From the NCBI GenBank assembly GCA_028825335.1, contig JAPKAI010000003.1, positions 1 through 64,000 on the forward strand: a stretch of 64,000 nucleotides of DNA, read 5' to 3'. Of this stretch, positions 8,322 to 17,318 are shown in pieces. How positions within the stretch are numbered: position 1 is the first letter of the stretch; each line of letters begins with the position of its first letter. Made by a program: the position numbers and the translations under genes. The notes under the pieces are model-generated. The model searched no databases and had not been told where the DNA came from. It worked only from the letters and a program-made list of their open reading frames with translations. Source of the DNA: Gammaproteobacteria bacterium (GTDB lineage: Bacteria > Pseudomonadota > Gammaproteobacteria > Pseudomonadales > Pseudohongiellaceae).

Positions 8322-10466
8322 ATGACTTCTTCCTTTTCAGTCGACAAGCGCATCATTACTCGTCTTTTGACTGTGCTCGCTTCTCTAGCCCTTCTAAACG
8401 CTTGCAGCGAAGGCAGCGGAACACAAACAACAATGCCAGTCACCACAATTGAGGCAACGACAGATCTTAGCCCCTCGCTGGAGGCCTCTCCATTCGCCGC
8501 AGAAGATGACTTTAACTATGCGGCCGATCGTTTCGCAGACATTCGTATGTTGCGATATCAGGTCCCGGGGTTTGAGGATTTAAGCGATCAGCAGAAGGAA
8601 CTCCTGTACTACCTATCTCAGGCAGCACTCTCCGGCCGCGACATCATGTTTGATCAGAACTACAAACATAATTTACGAATTCGGCGCACTCTCGAGGAAG
8701 TACTGAAAAACTATGCTGGCGCTAGAGACACTGAAAACTTCGGCCACCTCACAACCTATGCAAAACAGGTCTGGTTTGCGAACGGCATCCACCACCACTA
8801 CTCAGGTCTAAAATTCACACCGCTCTTTGACGAGGAGTACTTCAACGAAGTTATAAGCGCTGCCTCAGCAGAATCTGATTTCCCGCTACTTGAAGATCAA
8901 AGTGTAGAGCAGCTAATCACCGAACTAACACCAATACTCTTTGATCAGAACCTCGACCCAAAGAAAGTAAACACTGCTGACGGCGTAGACAAAGTGGCTA
9001 CATCGGCGGTTAATTTCTACGAAGGTGTTACCGAGCAGGAGGTCGTCGACTTTTATGCGGCACTCTCAGCAAGTGATGACTCAACTCCGATCTCTTATGG
9101 ACTCAATTCCAAACTAGTAAAGGTAGATGGCCAAATCGTTGAGCGCGTCTGGCACATCGGCGGTATGTATAGCGAGGCGCTTGAGCAGGTCGTCTATTGG
9201 CTAGAGCGCGCCATTGGTGTAGCCGAGAATGACAAACAGCGAACAACTTTTGAATTGCTTGTAAAGTATTACCGTTCTGGCGATCTTGAGGATTTCGATG
9301 CCTATAATATCGCATGGGTAGCAGACACTGACTCAGCGATAGATGTAATCAACGGCTTCATCGAAGTCTATAACGACCCGCTAGGCTATCGAGGCTCTTT
9401 CGAATCGGTGGTATCTTTTCGCGATGCTGAAGCCACCCTCAGGATTTCTGCTATTGGCGAGCGCGCACAATGGTTCGAAGATAATTCTCCCATTCAGGAC
9501 GAACATAAGAAAGCAGACGTGACGGGCATCGATGGCAAGGTCATTACTGTCGTTATGGAATCTGGTGATGCGTCACCGGCAACTCCCATTGGCATCAATC
9601 TCCCGAACTCTAGTTGGATTCGTGCGGAGTATGGTTCGAAATCCGTGAGCCTTGGCAATATTGTAAGCGCGTATAACTCCTCACCTAGCAAGACGCTCGA
9701 AGAGTTCGCGTTTACGACAGAAGAGATTCTGCGTAGCCGTACACATTCAGAGCAAGCTGGCGATTTACATACCGACATGCACGAGGTCATAGGGCATGCA
9801 TCGGGACTAATCAATGAAGGTGTCGGCACGACACGAGAGACACTGCGTCAATACGCTAGCACCTTGGAAGAGGGTCGCGCTGATCTGGTAGCGCTGTACT
9901 ACATTATGGACCCCATGCTAATAGAGATTGGAGTAATGGATAGCCTAGATGTTGGGCGCACCGAATACGATTCCTATATCCGTGGTGGCGCGATGCTACA
10001 GCTGTATCGATTGCAGCCGGGCGAACTGGTCGAAGAGGCTCACATGCGAAATCGTCAGCTCGTCGCGCTGTGGTCTTATGAACAAGGCTTAGAAGAAAAC
10101 GTCATCGAACGGGTGATTCGAGATGGCAAGACTTTTTTCGTTGTAAATGACTATGAGAAGCTACGTGAAATATTCGGCAGATTGCTACAAGAAATTCAGC
10201 GCATCAAATCCGAGGGAGACTTCGAGGCTGCCAGGGAGCTCGTAGAAAATTACGGCACACAGGTAGACGAAGAACTACACGCCGAAGTATTGCAGCGTTA
10301 TGCGACTTTGGACGTCGCCCCCTACTCCGGATTTATAAATCCTCGCGTAATAGCCGATGACGAAAATGGCGTGGTCAGCAATGTACGGATTGAGTATCCG
10401 AATGACTTCATGTCGCAGATGCTCGAGTACGCGGCGAATTACTCATTCCTGCCGAACGAAAACTAA
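8322..10466 (+). CDS. M49-like (dipeptidyl peptidase III family) zinc lipoprotein
   Basis: Probable zinc metallopeptidase anchored in the cell envelope. The ATG at 8322, with AAGGA 7 bases upstream, gives 714 residues and a lipoprotein signal with lipobox LNAC; the tracked start at 8214 would bury this signal. Zinc motif HEVIGH (about 487-492) matches the HExxGH pattern that sets M49 apart from common HExxH peptidases, and EEGRAD (about 516-521) matches the second ligand and catalytic segment EExxAE/D. The mature protein begins with an acidic Ser/Thr-rich linker. Bacterial relatives are known as M49 dipeptidyl-peptidase III-like proteins. The next gene starts 17 bases downstream. Confidence 0.85.
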   Translation: MTSSFSVDKRIITRLLTVLASLALLNACSEGSGTQTTMPVTTIEATTDLSPSLEASPFAAEDDFNYAADRFADIRMLRYQVPGFEDLSDQQKELLYYLSQAALSGRDIMFDQNYKHNLRIRRTLEEVLKNYAGARDTENFGHLTTYAKQVWFANGIHHHYSGLKFTPLFDEEYFNEVISAASAESDFPLLEDQSVEQLITELTPILFDQNLDPKKVNTADGVDKVATSAVNFYEGVTEQEVVDFYAALSASDDSTPISYGLNSKLVKVDGQIVERVWHIGGMYSEALEQVVYWLERAIGVAENDKQRTTFELLVKYYRSGDLEDFDAYNIAWVADTDSAIDVINGFIEVYNDPLGYRGSFESVVSFRDAEATLRISAIGERAQWFEDNSPIQDEHKKADVTGIDGKVITVVMESGDASPATPIGINLPNSSWIRAEYGSKSVSLGNIVSAYNSSPSKTLEEFAFTTEEILRSRTHSEQAGDLHTDMHEVIGHASGLINEGVGTTRETLRQYASTLEEGRADLVALYYIMDPMLIEIGVMDSLDVGRTEYDSYIRGGAMLQLYRLQPGELVEEAHMRNRQLVALWSYEQGLEENVIERVIRDGKTFFVVNDYEKLREIFGRLLQEIQRIKSEGDFEAARELVENYGTQVDEELHAEVLQRYATLDVAPYSGFINPRVIADDENGVVSNVRIEYPNDFMSQMLEYAANYSFLPNEN

Positions 10467-10483
10467 CGGGTAGCGAACCGCGA

Positions 10484-11122
10484 ATGAACTTGAAAAGGCT
10501 AAAGCGAGCCGAAGAATTTTTCCTAACTCGCTACCCAGGGGGATTCTCTCATCCTGAGATGATGGCAATCGGCAAGAAACACAAAATGGATAAGATGATT
10601 TCGCTTACTCAAGAACTGTTCACGAAGAAAAATTTCAGGGATCCACCGGAAATTATCGAAAGCATGATAAAGATTGTGTCTCGCTCTTCAATGGTTTCGA
10701 TTTTTGAGAAACCAAAGTTTCGCGATTTCGGCAGGGCTCTAGAACCAAAACAAAAGAACGCTCTAGCAAGCGGGTTAAAAGAACAGCTGTATGGCGATAG
10801 CGAGAATGGCTTCGATAAAATTCTAGGAATCATGCTAAGTGGAAAAATGGCCAAGTGGTCACTGATTAGCATCTGCCCTGTTTACTTCCGTCCGCAGGAT
10901 GAAGTATTCGTTAAACCAACAACTGCCAAAAAGGCTATAGCGCATTTTGAGCTACAAGACCTTCACTATAGGCCGCAACCTTCATGGGAATTCTATGAAA
11001 AATTTCGCTCAGTGATTAACGAGATGAAGACGAAAGTTGATTCATCCTTGTCACCAAACAGTGCTGCGTTTACCGGGTTTCTTATGATGAGCATGGCAGC
11101 AATGGAAGAAGCCGAATTTTAA
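10484..11122 (+). CDS. conserved hypothetical cytoplasmic protein
   Basis: 212 residues, no signal peptide or membrane segment, rich in Lys and Met, with a predicted helical character. It starts 17 bases after the M49-like gene and is likely co-transcribed. I do not recognise a domain. The sequence is uninterrupted and looks under coding constraint, unlike the relic just downstream. Confidence 0.7.
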   Translation: MNLKRLKRAEEFFLTRYPGGFSHPEMMAIGKKHKMDKMISLTQELFTKKNFRDPPEIIESMIKIVSRSSMVSIFEKPKFRDFGRALEPKQKNALASGLKEQLYGDSENGFDKILGIMLSGKMAKWSLISICPVYFRPQDEVFVKPTTAKKAIAHFELQDLHYRPQPSWEFYEKFRSVINEMKTKVDSSLSPNSAAFTGFLMMSMAAMEEAEF

Positions 11123-11147
11123 GACTGCATTAGACTGAAGAGTTAAT

Positions 11148-11402
11148 AGTATTAGAACTAAGACAAACTACGAGCATTGCTACAAAGATCTACTACCGGC
11201 GCCTGCGCAGGCCCATATTTGCACCTATGAATGTGCGTTCTGTAGCCATTGCGTAAAGAATGCACTCTATAATGTTTGCCCAAACTGTGGCGGCGGATTC
11301 AGCAAACGCCCTATCCGGCCGCGAACTGAAAGAAGACCTGGCGTGAGTCTGGAACATCAACACGCCTCAGACAAACATGTACACACTAAGTATTTTGACT
11401 AA
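11148..11402 (+). pseudogene. frameshifted DUF1272-like zinc-ribbon gene
   Basis: Remnant of a short protein of the DUF1272 type, known for paired Cys-x2-Cys sites. The reading LELRQ (about 11151-11165) shifts by one base into NYEHCYKDLLPAP, then continues without stop to TAA 11402 with HICTYECAFCSHC and VCPNCGGGFSKRPIRP. A single lost C near 11164 would restore LRPNYEHC, the family pattern. No start codon precedes the first segment: the expected ATG before Leu-Glu-Leu is GTA. Both lesions argue for inactivation. Confidence 0.8.
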
Positions 11403-11481
11403 GAAATAGCTCAGTTCGCCGGCGCCACGAAATCAACTCGTACCGAAGATCGTTAATTAGACATCCCAAAGGCACAACACC

Positions 11482-11739
11482 ATGAAATTACTAGTTCGAA
11501 ATATGGCACGAAGCACTAGCGAGGCAGATCTTAAAGCTCTATTCGAGTCATTTGGAACAGTTCAATCCTGCTCACTAGTGCTAGACCCAAAATCAGGCGG
11601 CTCTAAGGGTTTCGCCTTTATCGAAATGCCCAAGGCCGGCGAATCCAAGGCTGCAGTCAAGAATCTAAATGGCAAGGATGTGGACGGCCACAGGATCAGA
11701 GTCAAGAAAGCCGAAAAAGTTGAGAAAACGGAGAAATAA
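11482..11739 (+). CDS. RRM-domain RNA-binding protein
   Basis: 85-residue single RNA-recognition-motif protein. RNP2 (KLLVRNM) opens the protein and RNP1 (SKGFAFIEM) lies about residue 40, both intact. The Lys/Glu-rich tail after residue 75 is typical of the small bacterial RRM proteins linked to cold adaptation. An AAAGG ribosome site precedes the ATG. It is monocistronic, between two decayed genes. Confidence 0.9.
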   Translation: MKLLVRNMARSTSEADLKALFESFGTVQSCSLVLDPKSGGSKGFAFIEMPKAGESKAAVKNLNGKDVDGHRIRVKKAEKVEKTEK

Positions 11740-11786
11740 AAACAGGTCAAAGATGACTAGTGTTGGAAACGTGCTGGCATTCTAAA

Positions 11787-12600
11787 TCAGTCTGACACTT
11801 TTAGAAGCTTCGACAATACAGCACCATCTGCCCAGCTTTCTAACCAACCGAATTTCCCATTCTCGATCATCTCAGCACTTGCATCAAGAACGGGGTTGAT
11901 TGCTGCAAAATTCAGTGCCCCACCGAGACTGATGCGATTCGCCCCGCATTCACTAAACTCGAAAAGATTTCCCCCAGACATGAATGATGCCAGCACGTTG
12001 AAGAGCTTATCTAAAGAGCCTGTTACGGTTCGCAGTTGATTCGGTGAATTTATGCCGGGCGCATATAGCACGTGTGCACCTGCCGCCTCGAATTTCTGTA
12101 GAAGTTTGATCGTATCATCTAGGCCATCAACCCTCGAAGTGAGTTCTCCGCTCGCGCCCCCAGCACTAGTGGCACCCCCAATTCGGCAACAGTCTCGACA
12201 GCTACCTGCACTCTCTCGATCGCCTCGGAGAAGTCATATAACTGACGATGCTCGTGACTAAAGTCTTCAATTGAAAATCCGGCGATACCTGTCTCTGCAA
12301 GTCGCTTGATATTTTCAACAACATCGATAATATCTTCAGAATAGCCGTTCTCAAAACCTGCGTTAGTAGGAATATCCGTGGCTACAGACAACGCTCTACA
12401 ATGCTGCAGCTTCTCTTCGAGGCTTACCTCACCAACTGCTCGATCTAAGGTATAGGCAGAAACCGAACTTGTTGCACCAACGCCTTAAAACCATTGCCTT
12501 GCAATAGCTTCGCCGAGCCAACGTCCTAGGGGTTTGGAATTATCCATGAATTTTTGGACTGATGTGGGCTCGCAAAATCCTCACACTTCTGAATTTGAGT
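11787..12600 (-). pseudogene. decayed isocitrate lyase / PEP mutase family gene
   Basis: Relic of a PEP-mutase/isocitrate-lyase superfamily C-C lyase. Pieces in order on the minus strand: IIPNP-stop-DVGSAKLLQGNGFKA, where the family Trp has become TAG at 12526-12528; ATSSVSAYTLDRAVGEVSLEEKLQHC in another frame; the tracked ORF 12119-12391 (VATDIPTNAGFENG, then FSIEDFSHE and LGARAEN); a frameshift near 12125-12140; then GLDDTIKLLQKFEAAGAHVLYAP running into ORF 11787-12071. At least one nonsense change and two frameshifts. The metal-site Asp of the family is Gly in NAGFENG, a further sign of loss. Confidence 0.88.
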
Positions 12601-12651
12601 AGCCACGAAGCCCCTGAAGAGTAGCCGCTACTTGAGATGCAAGTGCGTTGA

Positions 12652-13926
12652 CTAAGAAAAAATTGACTTGAATATAAAGAAGAATACTATGGAAATTGCT
12701 GCACCTACAGGTAACGTAACCACCCAGGATAGAAATATTCTACCGACAACATTGAGATTAAGAGCGCCGATGCCACGAGCTAGGCCTACTCCCAATACCG
12801 CGCCTACCAGCGTGTGGGTTGTCGACACTGGGATTCCTGTGCCGGAGGCTACCACCACTGTAGTCGCAGCGGCCAATTCTGCGGCAAAGCCACGACTGGG
12901 CGTAAGTTCAGTAATGTTTCTGCCGATGGTCGCTATCACCTTGTAGCCCCACATCGCCAGACCCGCGACTATGCCGCCACCGCCTAAGATCAGTATCCAA
13001 AATGGCAGGCCGGATTCCTCAGCAAATACGCCGCCACTTTGTACCACACCGTTCACAGCAGCCAACGGCCCGATGGCATTTGCGACGTCGTTCGATCCAT
13101 GGGCGAAAGCCATCGAGCAGGCTGTGAATATCATCAACACACCAAATACATTTTCGACACTGCCAATGTGAAAGCTATCATTATCCGCTGAAACTTCCCT
13201 AATACCACGAAGCAAGAAGATACCAATGATCATGGCCAAGATCCCAACTCCTATCGCCATTAGCAAAGACTGACCAAAACTGAACTCCAATCCTACATGA
13301 CGTAATCCCTTTACCAGAGTTACCATCGCAATCATGAAGCCGACTAAGAAAATATAGAAAGGGACGTATTTTTTTGCGTTAGCGAAGGGGTCATCCGTAT
13401 CGAGAACAAGTTTCTGCACGCTACGGAATATAAAGAAAGCGATGATGCCGGAACACATAGGAGAAACAATCCAGCTCGCCACGATTTTCCAAATCTCGCT
13501 CCACACGACGGCATCCACCGAGATACCCACAACCGCGAAACCTACGATTGCACCGATAATCGAATGCGTTGTAGAAACGGGCCAGCCATAGTGAGAGGCA
13601 ATCAATAGCCAAGTACCCGCCGCTAAGAGCGAGGAAAGCATGCCGTAAACTAATAGTTCGGGAGAATCCGTAAACCCAGCTTTATCGATATCTATGATGC
13701 TGCTACGAATCGTAGAGGTCACTTCCCCACCTGCTAAGTAGGCGCCGGCAAATTCAAATATCATGGCGATGAATATCGCCTGTTTAATCGTGATGGCCCC
13801 GGCACCAACCGAAGTACCCATCGCATTGGCTACGTCATTCGCACCTACGCCCCATGCCATGAAGAAGCCGAACAAACAGGCCATAATCAAAAATATAGTA
13901 CCGTATTGGGAAATTATATCAGACAT
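12652..13926 (-). CDS. pit: low-affinity inorganic phosphate transporter
   Basis: Inner-membrane metal-phosphate/proton symporter of the PiT family. 424 residues, about ten membrane segments, with the two inverted family signatures GANDVANAMGTSVGAG near residue 30 and GSNDVANAIGPLAAV near residue 285. The two PVSTTH segments seen in the family are present in both halves. It lies 34 bases downstream of the DUF47 gene on the same strand, the standard pairing. Confidence 0.93.
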   Translation of the reverse strand: MSDIISQYGTIFLIMACLFGFFMAWGVGANDVANAMGTSVGAGAITIKQAIFIAMIFEFAGAYLAGGEVTSTIRSSIIDIDKAGFTDSPELLVYGMLSSLLAAGTWLLIASHYGWPVSTTHSIIGAIVGFAVVGISVDAVVWSEIWKIVASWIVSPMCSGIIAFFIFRSVQKLVLDTDDPFANAKKYVPFYIFLVGFMIAMVTLVKGLRHVGLEFSFGQSLLMAIGVGILAMIIGIFLLRGIREVSADNDSFHIGSVENVFGVLMIFTACSMAFAHGSNDVANAIGPLAAVNGVVQSGGVFAEESGLPFWILILGGGGIVAGLAMWGYKVIATIGRNITELTPSRGFAAELAAATTVVVASGTGIPVSTTHTLVGAVLGVGLARGIGALNLNVVGRIFLSWVVTLPVGAAISIVFFFIFKSIFS

Positions 13927-13960
13927 GTATCACCCAGCTTGCGAAGCTTTACTAATCTTC

Positions 13961-14635
13961 TTATCGCGCAATCAACAGCAGTAGCCGAGCGCCCACACTT
14001 TCTGAAATATCTGCCAGATCGCCGATCTGGTCGATAATCTTGTAGAGAAACATTACGTGCACCGGAGGCAGAGATTCCTCTAACTCATACAGCTTCGCTC
14101 GAAGCTTGACCTGACTTACATCAGTTTGGTGTTCAAGCTCATCCAATTCATTAATCAAGCCTTCAACCAAATCGACCTCTTTCCCGCGGAATCCTGCCTC
14201 GAGCAGCTCGTCCAGTTCGTTGATAACCTTGAGAGCTTGCTTCGAGGCGAGCAGACTCTCGTTGTAATAGTCGCGAACCTCCTGCACCAGACTCTTAGGA
14301 ATCTCCATACGCCTGCCTAGCATTAACCCAGCTATATCTTTCGCGCGATTCGCCAACTTATCTTGTGTATGCAACAGCTCTAACAAATCTGTTCTGGATA
14401 CTGGAAGAAACAAACTCTTAGGCAGGTTAGTGCGCACATCGCTTTTAAGATCGTCAGCTATATTTTCCTGACCCCGAATTTCTTGCTGCACAGCAAGAGC
14501 CGCCTCCCAGTCTTTAATGAAACTCGCTTCTAGAAATTCACCCAACAACTCGACACAATGGGTAGCTATCGCCATATGTTCCTGAATAGGCCTGATCGGA
14601 GAACGCCCAAAGAGAGCGCTTAGTGTAGGTGCCAT
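13961..14635 (-). CDS. DUF47 / PhoU-like phosphate transport regulator
   Basis: 224-residue helical protein of the TIGR00153/DUF47 family, a PhoU-like partner thought to modulate Pit transport. Acidic segments (RGQENIADDLKSDVR, EVDLVEGLINELDELEHQ) are typical of the metal-binding bundles. It is first in a two-gene operon with pit. Confidence 0.9.
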   Translation of the reverse strand: MAPTLSALFGRSPIRPIQEHMAIATHCVELLGEFLEASFIKDWEAALAVQQEIRGQENIADDLKSDVRTNLPKSLFLPVSRTDLLELLHTQDKLANRAKDIAGLMLGRRMEIPKSLVQEVRDYYNESLLASKQALKVINELDELLEAGFRGKEVDLVEGLINELDELEHQTDVSQVKLRAKLYELEESLPPVHVMFLYKIIDQIGDLADISESVGARLLLLIAR

Positions 14636-14853
14636 AATTTTGACCCGCGTTATTTGCCCGCATTATAGTTTTAGTCTTTAGAGAAGACTACAGTTTTGTC
14701 ATGTTTTCGACGATTATTTGAGCGGTTTTCCGCAATCCATTTGAGAGCGATCATGGCCGAACTATCAACGCCAAAGAGTAATAGCAATTGCCATGCAAAA
14801 GAGTGGTGGTACACTACTAGGCCTCACCAAAATAACAATAACGAGGAGTGGGC

Positions 14854-15660
14854 ATGGGCAATCTCACGACGCAGTTGCGGCACTTGGCGACAACGGCACT
14901 TAGCGGCTTGTTCTTAGCTGCAAGCGGCAGTTTTGCCGAAGATGCGGGCAATCTCTACAATACCAATTTTGATATCAATGCTGGCCTCAGATATTTCGAG
15001 CGGCAGTGCTCGCGTTGCCACGGCTTCGATGCGAAGGGCAACGATGAGACTGGCGCGCCAGACCTTACGGGTAGATTGGCCCGCGCCAGCTCCGATGTTG
15101 GTATATACAACATCATCCGCACTGGCATTCCCGGAACCGCCATGCTCCCTGTCGCAGCTGACCTACCTGACGCCCAGGTTTGGCAGCTAGTGGCCTACAT
15201 AGGTTCCCTAAGCACCAATCCTGCGAACATCGACTTGCCTGGCTCGGTCACCGGTGGTGCCCGCCTGTTCACAGACAAGGGAGACTGCAACAGCTGTCAC
15301 ATGATCGACGGGCAAGGCGGCCGACTAGGTCCCGACCTTTCTAGGATTGGTGAACAACGCAGCCCAGAAGAATTACTTAGCGATATGCTCAACCCCCATA
15401 CAGACGTTGCCCCGCGCTGGTGGACAATGCGCGTAACAGACAACAATGGCACTGTTAGAGAGGGGCTGCGCATGAATGAAGACAGCTTCTCATTGAGAAT
15501 AATGGATGAAGATTCGAATCTTTGGTCTTACCCGAAGAATCAGATTGCATCCTTCGAACGGCTCGAAACGTCTACCATGCCGAGCTATACACAGACTTTG
15601 TCCGACAGCGAAGTAGATGACCTTGTGGCCTATCTATTTTCTCTGCGAAAGGAGAACTAA
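14854..15660 (+). CDS. secreted diheme cytochrome c
   Basis: Periplasmic electron carrier of 268 residues. The ATG at 14854 has GAGGAG 5 bases upstream; the tracked GTG at 14848 overlaps that site. A signal peptide is followed by two c-type heme sites, CSRCHG about residue 50 and CNSCHM about residue 147. The second half resembles the heme domain found next to or fused with PQQ dehydrogenases. It ends 2 bases before the PQQ dehydrogenase gene, which lacks a heme domain of its own, so this protein is the likely electron acceptor. Confidence 0.9.
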   Translation: MGNLTTQLRHLATTALSGLFLAASGSFAEDAGNLYNTNFDINAGLRYFERQCSRCHGFDAKGNDETGAPDLTGRLARASSDVGIYNIIRTGIPGTAMLPVAADLPDAQVWQLVAYIGSLSTNPANIDLPGSVTGGARLFTDKGDCNSCHMIDGQGGRLGPDLSRIGEQRSPEELLSDMLNPHTDVAPRWWTMRVTDNNGTVREGLRMNEDSFSLRIMDEDSNLWSYPKNQIASFERLETSTMPSYTQTLSDSEVDDLVAYLFSLRKEN

Positions 15661-15662
15661 GT

Positions 15663-17300
15663 ATGAACAAATTATCTCTATTGCTATGTGGCATTTTTCT
15701 AGCGTTACCTCTTCAGGCTCAGGAAGATCCGTTTCAGACTGTTATAACACCTGCGTTTAGTCCAGTGACATGGGAGCGCCTCGTTAATGCTCAGAGTGAG
15801 CCTGAGAACTGGATGATGTACTCAGGCACTCTGGACAGTCAGCGCTACAGCCGACTCGATCAGATCAACACGGGCAATGTGACAGAATTAGAAATGAAAT
15901 GGTCGTATCAGATACCCGTGATCGACCGCGCGGAAACAGTGCCCACTGTCGTCGATGGCATCATGTTTATCACTGAGGCACCTAGCAATCTGACTGCAGT
16001 TGACGCGCGAACCGGTCGAGTATATTGGCGTTACGACCATGAGCTACCAGAAGATTTACGTATTTGCTGCGGAAGAAATAATCGAGGTGTAGCCATACTT
16101 GGTGAAACACTTTTCATGAGCACTCTTGATGCCCACCTCGTTGCTATCGATGCGCGTACGGGAAATGTTCTCTGGGACGTCGAGGTAGCCGACTACGAAG
16201 CCGGCTACAGTAAGACTGCCGCGCCACTAATCGTAAAAGACAAAGTTGTTACAGGAATCGCAGGCGGCGAGTTCGGCATACGCGGCTTCATCGACGCCTA
16301 CGACCCCGTTACTGGCGAACTTGAGTGGCGCACCTATGCCATCCCGGGCCCGGGAGAGCCTGGCAACGATAGCTGGTCCGGTGACTCATGGAAAACTGGA
16401 GGTGCAGCTACATGGATCACCGGCTCCTACGATCCAGACCTGAATCTCATCTACTGGGGCACGGGCAATCCCGGTCCGGACTGGAATGGCGATGTTCGCC
16501 TCGGTGACAATCTCTATTCCGATTCGGCTCTAGCTCTGAATGGGGACACCGGCGAGATAGCGTGGCACTTCCAATTTACACCTCACGATGTGCATGACTA
16601 TGATTCGATCCAGGTGCCGATTCTGGCCGATATCGAATATCAAGGCAGCACGCGCAAGGTAATGATGTGGGCCAACCGCAATGCTTTTTTCTACACCATC
16701 GATCGCGAAACGGGAGAATTTTTGGAAGGAGAAGCTTATGCGACGCAGACTTGGGCGCAGGGATTAGACCCGAATGGTCGCCCCATTCCTACTCCCGGCA
16801 TGGCACCAACCTATGAAGGTATTTTGGTCTCCCCTCCTATCGTCGGCGCGACCAATTGGTACTCGCCCGCCTATAGCCAGCAGACAGAATTATTCTATGT
16901 CACCTCTTTCGATGGCGAACAAGAGTTCTTCAAGCGTGACGAGGACTACGAGGAAGGCGAGCGCTTCACGGGCGGTGGCGGTCGCTACAATCAGCCGATG
17001 GATGCATTCCATAGCTCCATTCGGGCAATCAATCCTGCCACTGCACAAATCGAGTGGGAATTTCCCATCATGCCCCGCTCCTCAGCAGGCATAACCACAA
17101 CCGCTGGCGGTATCGTATTCACCGGTAGCGCAGATGGTTATTTCTTCGCACTAGATGCAGCCAGTGGCGAAGAACTCTGGCATATCTCTCTAGGCGCGCG
17201 AGTGCATGCAGCCCCTATGACATATGCTATAGACGGACAGCAATTCGTAACGATCGCATCCGGCAACGTGGTTTATACCTTCGGGCTAAAAGAAAACTAA
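15663..17300 (+). CDS. PQQ-dependent alcohol dehydrogenase (quinoprotein)
   Basis: Periplasmic quinoprotein of 545 residues with signal peptide ending near AQA, and the eight-bladed propeller pattern (repeated AxDAxTGxxxW motifs). The adjacent cysteines C135-C136 (LRICCGRNN) form the disulfide ring that packs on PQQ. The motif HDYD has the catalytic Asp at about 312 and a second Asp at about 314; in methanol/ethanol dehydrogenases an Asp two residues after the catalytic one marks lanthanide-dependent enzymes. No C-terminal heme. Substrate unknown; the acyl-CoA synthetase next door suggests oxidation of a longer alcohol or aldehyde toward an acid. No pqq synthesis genes are in the window. Confidence 0.9.
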   Translation: MNKLSLLLCGIFLALPLQAQEDPFQTVITPAFSPVTWERLVNAQSEPENWMMYSGTLDSQRYSRLDQINTGNVTELEMKWSYQIPVIDRAETVPTVVDGIMFITEAPSNLTAVDARTGRVYWRYDHELPEDLRICCGRNNRGVAILGETLFMSTLDAHLVAIDARTGNVLWDVEVADYEAGYSKTAAPLIVKDKVVTGIAGGEFGIRGFIDAYDPVTGELEWRTYAIPGPGEPGNDSWSGDSWKTGGAATWITGSYDPDLNLIYWGTGNPGPDWNGDVRLGDNLYSDSALALNGDTGEIAWHFQFTPHDVHDYDSIQVPILADIEYQGSTRKVMMWANRNAFFYTIDRETGEFLEGEAYATQTWAQGLDPNGRPIPTPGMAPTYEGILVSPPIVGATNWYSPAYSQQTELFYVTSFDGEQEFFKRDEDYEEGERFTGGGGRYNQPMDAFHSSIRAINPATAQIEWEFPIMPRSSAGITTTAGGIVFTGSADGYFFALDAASGEELWHISLGARVHAAPMTYAIDGQQFVTIASGNVVYTFGLKEN

Positions 17301-17318
17301 TTTAAGACGCTCAAGCTT

